Below are positions 59,805 to 64,000 of a DNA stretch of 64,000 nucleotides, piece by piece; the first letter of the stretch is position 1, and each line of letters opens with the position of its first letter. The stretch is from CAZJVD01 sp964549505. GTDB lineage: Bacteria > Bdellovibrionota > UBA1018 > CAZJVD01. Under the pieces are notes generated by a model that was given only the letters and a program-made list of their open reading frames with translations, made no database searches and was not told where the DNA came from. The stretch spans positions 39,678 to 103,677 of the forward strand of contig CAZJVD010000011.1 in NCBI GenBank assembly GCA_964549505.1. Reading direction: 5' to 3'. Position numbers and translations under genes: made by a program.

Positions 59805-60803
59805 ATGTCATCCCCTGAGTCAGGCGAAAAACCAGTCGCACGGCCGCTTTTACCTTCAAAAGCGCGTGCCGTGCCGCCGCTTCGCAAACCAGAATGGTTC
59901 CGAATCCGGCCGCCCTCGGGCGAAGCCTATAGCGAGATCAAGAGTCTTCTAAGGGGGCGTAAGCTCCATACCGTTTGCGAAGAGGCCCGCTGTCCGAATC
60001 TCTCCGAGTGTTGGAGTGGTGGGACCGCGACGATCATGCTGGGAGGCGACGAGTGCACCCGCGGTTGTCGATTTTGCGCTGTGAAAACAGCGCGCCGTCC
60101 GGCACCACTGGATCCTTCTGAACCGGAGCATGTGGCCTCGACGATTGCCGATCTGAAGTTGCGCTACATCGTCTTAACGTCGGTCGACCGCGATGATCTT
60201 GCGGATCAGATGGCAGGGCATTTTGCCGAGACGATTCGCGCACTCAAGAAGCGCTGTCCTGACCTTGTTGTTGAAGCGCTCGTTCCGGATTTTCGCGGAG
60301 ATGCTCTGTGCGTGAAGACGATTGTCGAGAGTGGCGTCGACGTTTACGCCCATAATATTGAGACGGTGAAGAGTCTGCAGTACCGCGTTCGGGACCCGCG
60401 TGCGGGTTACGAGCAGTCCATCGCGACCTTGCGCGAGGCTAAGCGTGTTGGTGCCGAGCTGGGGCGTAAGGTTTTTACAAAAAGTTCATTGATGCTGGGT
60501 CTCGGCGAGACGGAGTCGGAGTTACTCACGGCCTTTCAGGATCTTCGCAAGGACCAGGTCGATGTTCTGACGCTGGGTCAATATCTGCGCCCCACGGCAA
60601 GCCACTTGCCAGTCGAACGCTTCTATTCGCCGGAGGAGTTCAATCAACTCAAGACACAGGCTCTCGAGATGGGTTTTTTATACGTCGCCAGCGGACCGCT
60701 CGTGCGTTCGAGTTACAAAGCAGCCGAATTTTTCATGGAATCAGCGGTTCGTTCTGCGGTTTTAGCTGCACCTTTGGGTGCAAACGCGGTCGTTTCGAAG
60801 TAA
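59805..60803 (+). CDS. lipA: Lipoyl synthase
   Basis: 332 residues from the ATG at 59805; the frame reads on upstream through the terminator, which cannot be coding. Two [4Fe-4S] cysteine sets are intact: C58-x4-C63-x5-C69 (auxiliary cluster, CEEARCPNLSEC) and C84-x3-C88-x2-C91 (radical SAM, CTRGCRFC). The C-terminal RSSYKA has the conserved Ser ligand of the auxiliary cluster. It inserts two sulfurs into the octanoyl group on E2 or H proteins. Head of an operon with the E2 and E3 genes (22- and 24-base gaps). Confidence 0.95.
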   Translation: MSSPESGEKPVARPLLPSKARAVPPLRKPEWFRIRPPSGEAYSEIKSLLRGRKLHTVCEEARCPNLSECWSGGTATIMLGGDECTRGCRFCAVKTARRPAPLDPSEPEHVASTIADLKLRYIVLTSVDRDDLADQMAGHFAETIRALKKRCPDLVVEALVPDFRGDALCVKTIVESGVDVYAHNIETVKSLQYRVRDPRAGYEQSIATLREAKRVGAELGRKVFTKSSLMLGLGETESELLTAFQDLRKDQVDVLTLGQYLRPTASHLPVERFYSPEEFNQLKTQALEMGFLYVASGPLVRSSYKAAEFFMESAVRSAVLAAPLGANAVVSK

Positions 60804-60825
60804 ATTAGAGGCTTAGGAGAACGTT

Positions 60826-62172
60826 ATGGAATTCAAGCTACCCGAAATGGGCGAAGGTGTTCACGAAGGCGAGTTGGTCAAGTGGCGCGTTAAAGAAGGC
60901 GATGCCGTAAAAGACGATCAACCTCTTTGCGAAGTCATGACCGACAAAGCGACGATCGAAGTGCCGTCCCCGTTCTCCGGGAAAGTGACCGCACTGATGG
61001 CGAAAGAAGGCCAGATGGTTTCCGTTGGGCAGTCCTTGCTTTCGTATGAGGGTGGTGGTGCTTCCAAGGGAGCCGCTGCAACCTCGGTTGCTAGTCCGCC
61101 GATAGCGGCCGCGAATGGTCCCGCTCCAAGCGCAACGCCAGCGCACACGCAGAAACCGGCCGCCATGACTGCGGCACCGACGACGTCGTCGGCCACAGCA
61201 GCGTCGCGCAGTAGCAGCGGTGCGGCCGCCAGCTCGCAAGGTGCGATGGCAGCTGGAAGCGCTGATTGGTCGCCAGTTTTAGCGTCGCCTTCCACGCGAC
61301 GAATCGCGCGTGAAGCGGGTGTTTCGCTGTCCAATGTTCCAGCTACGGGACCTCACGGGCGCATTCTCCGTGAAGATCTCGAACGTTTTCTTTCAGGTGG
61401 TGGTAGCGCGCGCCCGGTTACGACGCCCAACCGTGGCGGCACGACCCATCCGACGGGTGGTGAGCAGCGAATTCCGCTCAAAGGTCTGCGAAGAAAAATT
61501 GCCGAGAAGATGCGTCTTTCGAAAGACAAGGCCGCACATTTTACATTCGTTGAGGAAGCGGATGTTTCAGCTCTTGTGAAACTGCGAAACGAAGCCAAGG
61601 TCATGGGTGCCGAACAAGGCGTGAAAGTGACCTACTTGCCATTTTTGATGAAGGCGATGGTGGCGGCGCTTCGGCAGTACCCCATGTTGAACGCGACGCT
61701 TGACGAGGGAAAAGACGAGATTGTTTACAAGCATTATTTCAACATCAGTCTTTCGATCCAGACGGACGAAGGCCTGACTGCGCCCGTAATCAAGAATGTC
61801 GAGCACAAGTCGATCTTCGAACTCGCGCGCGATATCGAGGCTGTCGTCACGCGCGCAAGGGAAAAGAAACTGACTCGCGAAGACTTCGAAGGTGGAACCA
61901 TCACGCTGACCAATGCTGGCACGATCGGCGGACTGTTCACGACCCCGATCATTAACTTTCCGGAAGTGGCAATTTTGGCTTTCAATAAGATTTTCCGTCG
62001 CCCAGTCGCCCGCACGATCAAAGGCGTTGAGCGTGTTGTGATTCGCGATTGGACATACTTTTCGATTTCGCTCGATCACCGGATTGTCGACGGTGCGAAT
62101 GCAGCGGAGTTCATGAAACTTTTTATTAAGTACGTCGAGAATCCGGGCTTGCTCGTACTCGATAGTTTCTAA
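60826..62172 (+). CDS. 2-oxo acid dehydrogenase E2 (dihydrolipoamide acyltransferase)
   Basis: 448 residues. One lipoyl domain with Lys41 in MTDKATIEVPSP (1-78), an Ala/Thr/Ser-rich flexible linker, an E1/E3-binding domain (SPSTRRIAREAGVSLSNVPA, about 148-185), and a catalytic domain with DHRIVDGANAAEF (active-site His). It takes an acyl group from the E1-bound intermediate to CoA. The single lipoyl domain and the MTDKA form suit either the pyruvate or the branched-chain complex. No E1 gene is in the window. A good AGGAG precedes the ATG. Confidence 0.92.
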   Translation: MEFKLPEMGEGVHEGELVKWRVKEGDAVKDDQPLCEVMTDKATIEVPSPFSGKVTALMAKEGQMVSVGQSLLSYEGGGASKGAAATSVASPPIAAANGPAPSATPAHTQKPAAMTAAPTTSSATAASRSSSGAAASSQGAMAAGSADWSPVLASPSTRRIAREAGVSLSNVPATGPHGRILREDLERFLSGGGSARPVTTPNRGGTTHPTGGEQRIPLKGLRRKIAEKMRLSKDKAAHFTFVEEADVSALVKLRNEAKVMGAEQGVKVTYLPFLMKAMVAALRQYPMLNATLDEGKDEIVYKHYFNISLSIQTDEGLTAPVIKNVEHKSIFELARDIEAVVTRAREKKLTREDFEGGTITLTNAGTIGGLFTTPIINFPEVAILAFNKIFRRPVARTIKGVERVVIRDWTYFSISLDHRIVDGANAAEFMKLFIKYVENPGLLVLDSF

Positions 62173-62196
62173 GTCCTGATTTTTAGGAGAATTCCC

Positions 62197-63636
62197 ATGG
62201 CAAAGATCGAAAAGACGGAAGTCGTTGTGATTGGTGCCGGTCCGGCGGGCTATGTATGTGCCATCCGACTCGCACAGCTTGGAAAAAAAGTCACAGTTGT
62301 CGAACGTGAGAACCTCGGCGGTGTATGTCTGAACGTAGGCTGTATTCCGTCGAAGGCGCTGATCCACGCAGGGCATGTTGTCGATCAGATCAAGCACGCG
62401 GCCGACATGGGTATTACGGTCAAAGATGTGAAAATCGATTTCAAGAAGATCATGGCTTGGAAAGAAACGGTCGTCAAAAAACTCACCGGCGGAGTCGGAG
62501 CTTTACTCAAAGCCAACGGTTGCCAAGTCGTTTCGGGTCAGGCGACGTTTCTGCGTTCGAATGCGATCGAAGTGAAATCGAGCAGCGGGACGACGGAAAT
62601 CCAGTTTGATTCACTCGTGATTGCGACGGGTTCTCGTCCCATGCCGCTCAAAGGTTTTGACATCGATCAAAAGAGTATCGTCGACAGCACGGGGGCACTG
62701 GCGCTGACAGATGTGCCAGAGACTCTGTTGTGTATTGGTGGCGGTTACATCGGTCTTGAGCTCGGAACGTTTTACGCCAATATGGGAACAAAGGTGACCG
62801 TTGCCGAAGCGGCGGGTGGTTTGCTCGCGGGGGTCGATCCCGAGCTCGCTCGCGTCGTCGATAAAAAGTTGCGCGCTAAGGGTGTTGAAGTTCTCACAAA
62901 AGCCGAAGTACGCGGTCAAAAGAAAAGCGGCAGTGGAATCGAAGTCGAAATGGCTGTCGAAGGCGCAACTAAGAAGAAGGTCTTTGAAAAGGTTCTCGTT
63001 ACGATTGGGCGCAAGCCGAACACCGAGAATCTCGGTCTCGAAAAGGCTGGCGTGCAACTGGATGCCAAAGGTTTCATCGTTGTCGACAACCAGCGCCGAA
63101 CGAGTGCTAAAAATATTTTCGCGATCGGTGACTGCGCTGGGCAACCATTACTCGCTCACAAGGGTTCTAAGGAAGGAATCGTTGCTGCCGAAGTGATTGG
63201 TGGGAAGAAAACGGTCTACGATGTGATCGCGATCCCAGCTGTTATTTTTACCGAACCGGAGATCGCTACTGTCGGACTGACCGATACCGAAGCAAAGGCA
63301 AAGGGTTTTACGCCTAAAATAGGAATGTTTCCGTTCGGGGCGAACGGTCGCGCACTCAGTGTTGGCGAGCCTGACGGTTTTGTGAAAATGGTTTCGGATC
63401 AGAAGACGGGACGTTTGCTTGGAGTTCATATTGTGGGAACGGATGCTTCAAACTTGATTGCCGAAGCAGCGCTTGCGCTTGAAATGGGCGCGAACGTCGA
63501 AGATCTTGCACTCACCGTTCATGCGCATCCGACCCTTCCCGAAACGATTATGGAAGCGGCTGAAGCGACGATGGGCCATGCGATTCATATCTTCCAAAAG
63601 CCGGTAGCTAAAACGGCGCCGACATTGGTGCAGTAA
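62197..63636 (+). CDS. lpdA: Dihydrolipoyl dehydrogenase (E3)
   Basis: 479 residues. FAD site VIGAGPAGYVCAIRLAQLG (11-29), redox-active disulfide C44/C49 in GGVCLNVGCIPSKAL, NAD site GGGYIGLELG, FAD-binding AIGDCAGQP, and the C-terminal HAHPTLPETIMEA with the His-Glu proton relay. It re-oxidises the dihydrolipoyl group of E2 with NAD. AGGAG stands before the ATG. Last gene of the lipA operon; no poly-T terminator follows, only the inverted repeat at 63744-63850. Confidence 0.96.
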   Translation: MAKIEKTEVVVIGAGPAGYVCAIRLAQLGKKVTVVERENLGGVCLNVGCIPSKALIHAGHVVDQIKHAADMGITVKDVKIDFKKIMAWKETVVKKLTGGVGALLKANGCQVVSGQATFLRSNAIEVKSSSGTTEIQFDSLVIATGSRPMPLKGFDIDQKSIVDSTGALALTDVPETLLCIGGGYIGLELGTFYANMGTKVTVAEAAGGLLAGVDPELARVVDKKLRAKGVEVLTKAEVRGQKKSGSGIEVEMAVEGATKKKVFEKVLVTIGRKPNTENLGLEKAGVQLDAKGFIVVDNQRRTSAKNIFAIGDCAGQPLLAHKGSKEGIVAAEVIGGKKTVYDVIAIPAVIFTEPEIATVGLTDTEAKAKGFTPKIGMFPFGANGRALSVGEPDGFVKMVSDQKTGRLLGVHIVGTDASNLIAEAALALEMGANVEDLALTVHAHPTLPETIMEAAEATMGHAIHIFQKPVAKTAPTLVQ

Positions 63637-63743
63637 GCGGAGAATTCGGGTACGCGGGTCTGAGGATTCAGGCACGCAGGCAAGCGGGCATGCCGTTGGA
63701 TCGGGCAGCGGTTCGGGGTTTCATATCGGGCAAGCGGTGAAGA

Positions 63744-63850
63744 TCAGGCCACGGGCTGCCGTCTTTTGTTTAGTTCGATCAATCAGCTAACTCAGCTACC
63801 CGACGCCTGACACTGGGCCTGCAGCCTGAAACCCGCAGCCCGTGGCCTGA
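63744..63850. repeat. 16-bp perfect inverted repeat, 75 bases apart
   Basis: TCAGGCCACGGGCTGC (63744-63759) and GCAGCCCGTGGCCTGA (63835-63850) in the convergent space between lpdA and the partial gene at the window end. The surrounding bases include short G- and C-rich near-repeats (63655-63740). It could be a bidirectional terminator without a T-run, or a repeat element. Confidence 0.6.
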
Positions 63851-63881
63851 ACCGCGTGGCCCAATTTCCGCCGCTTTAAAC

Positions 63882-64000
63882 TCAACTCGTATTCCAACCC
63901 CGCTTCGTCTGCGCGATCATCCAACGCGCTTCTTCTCGGTGAAAACCCTGGCCTTCGAGGCCATTGATTCGAATATAATCGCGTAGATTAAGTACCGCTC
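63882..64000 (-). CDS. Partial gene, C-terminal 38 residues, unknown product
   Basis: A minus-strand frame enters at the window edge and ends at 63882-63884. It reads AVLNLRDYIRINGLEGQGFH followed by 18 residues ending GWNTS. Balanced composition and aromatic content suggest real coding sequence; the start lies beyond the window. No family can be told from this fragment. Confidence 0.45.
   Translation of the reverse strand, partial: AVLNLRDYIRINGLEGQGFHREEARWMIAQTKRGWNTS

Noticed and set aside
1..64000. CRISPR array, prophage or insertion sequence
   Set aside because: No regularly spaced direct repeats of 25-40 bases, no phage structural or integrase genes and no transposase were found on either strand.

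Overview
The window looks like a compact chromosomal segment of a Gram-negative bacterium with roughly mid-50s GC. Genes lie on both strands, GTG and TTG starts are frequent, and many exported proteins are visible. The mix of a DUF222-like HNH endonuclease, an HDOD / PAS-kinase / sigma54-activator module, a TadG-like protein, a stand-alone FliG C-terminal domain and a large surface-glycan locus fits Bdellovibrionota (Oligoflexia-like) or a nearby former deltaproteobacterial lineage. No rRNA or marker phylogeny is available here, so this is an inference. I see no prophage, insertion sequence or CRISPR array.

1-13 kb: a 5'-truncated flippase-like membrane protein, a HAD phosphatase, an MMPL/RND exporter and a Gfo/Idh oxidoreductase. 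These are followed by a signalling block: an HDOD protein, a PAS histidine kinase overlapping it, an NtrC-type regulator, and a GGDEF cyclase. A repeat-rich non-coding stretch (10950-11784) precedes an HNH endonuclease gene. 12.7-20.2 kb: exported proteins of unknown function, an acyl-CoA dehydrogenase, a DUF4336 protein and a UPF0114 membrane protein.

20.2-24.7 kb: a HipBA-type toxin-antitoxin pair behind a very AT-rich promoter with repeated operator-like sites, then tRNA-Pro(TGG). Next comes an elaborate leader (promoter, two hairpins, a 29-codon reading frame, a G-quadruplex motif) before a small membrane-anchored protein. A FliG-C-like protein, a cupin and an RDD protein follow. 24.6-31.4 kb: an EamA transporter, aspartate kinase, enoyl-ACP reductase, a short acidic gene, a candidate small RNA or attenuator, a CofE-like ligase, an exported phospholipase D-like protein and a small exported protein.

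31.4-59.5 kb is mainly a surface-polysaccharide locus. It holds GDP-mannose dehydratase and GDP-fucose synthase, a nucleotide-sugar dehydrogenase, a UDP-glucuronate 4-epimerase-like enzyme and another epimerase. It also holds six or more glycosyltransferases, two GT-C-like membrane proteins, two methyltransferases, and a carbamoyltransferase / SxtJ / DUF5989 cassette. Interspersed are a cyclase coupled to an oxidoreductase, a TadG-like protein, a histone-like bipolar protein next to an HD hydrolase, and a STAS/zinc-ribbon protein. 59.8-63.6 kb: lipoyl synthase, an E2 acyltransferase and dihydrolipoyl dehydrogenase in one operon. The 3' end of an unknown minus-strand gene closes the window.

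The most noteworthy items are non-coding. Two short transcription units (about 28026-28117 and 59706-59784) share one layout: a promoter-like sequence, a hairpin starting about two bases after the expected start, a C- or CU-rich single-stranded stretch, and a strong intrinsic terminator just before a metabolic gene. They are either small RNAs or attenuators. The hipBA promoter/operator and the 22.35-22.62 kb leader are the next best candidates.
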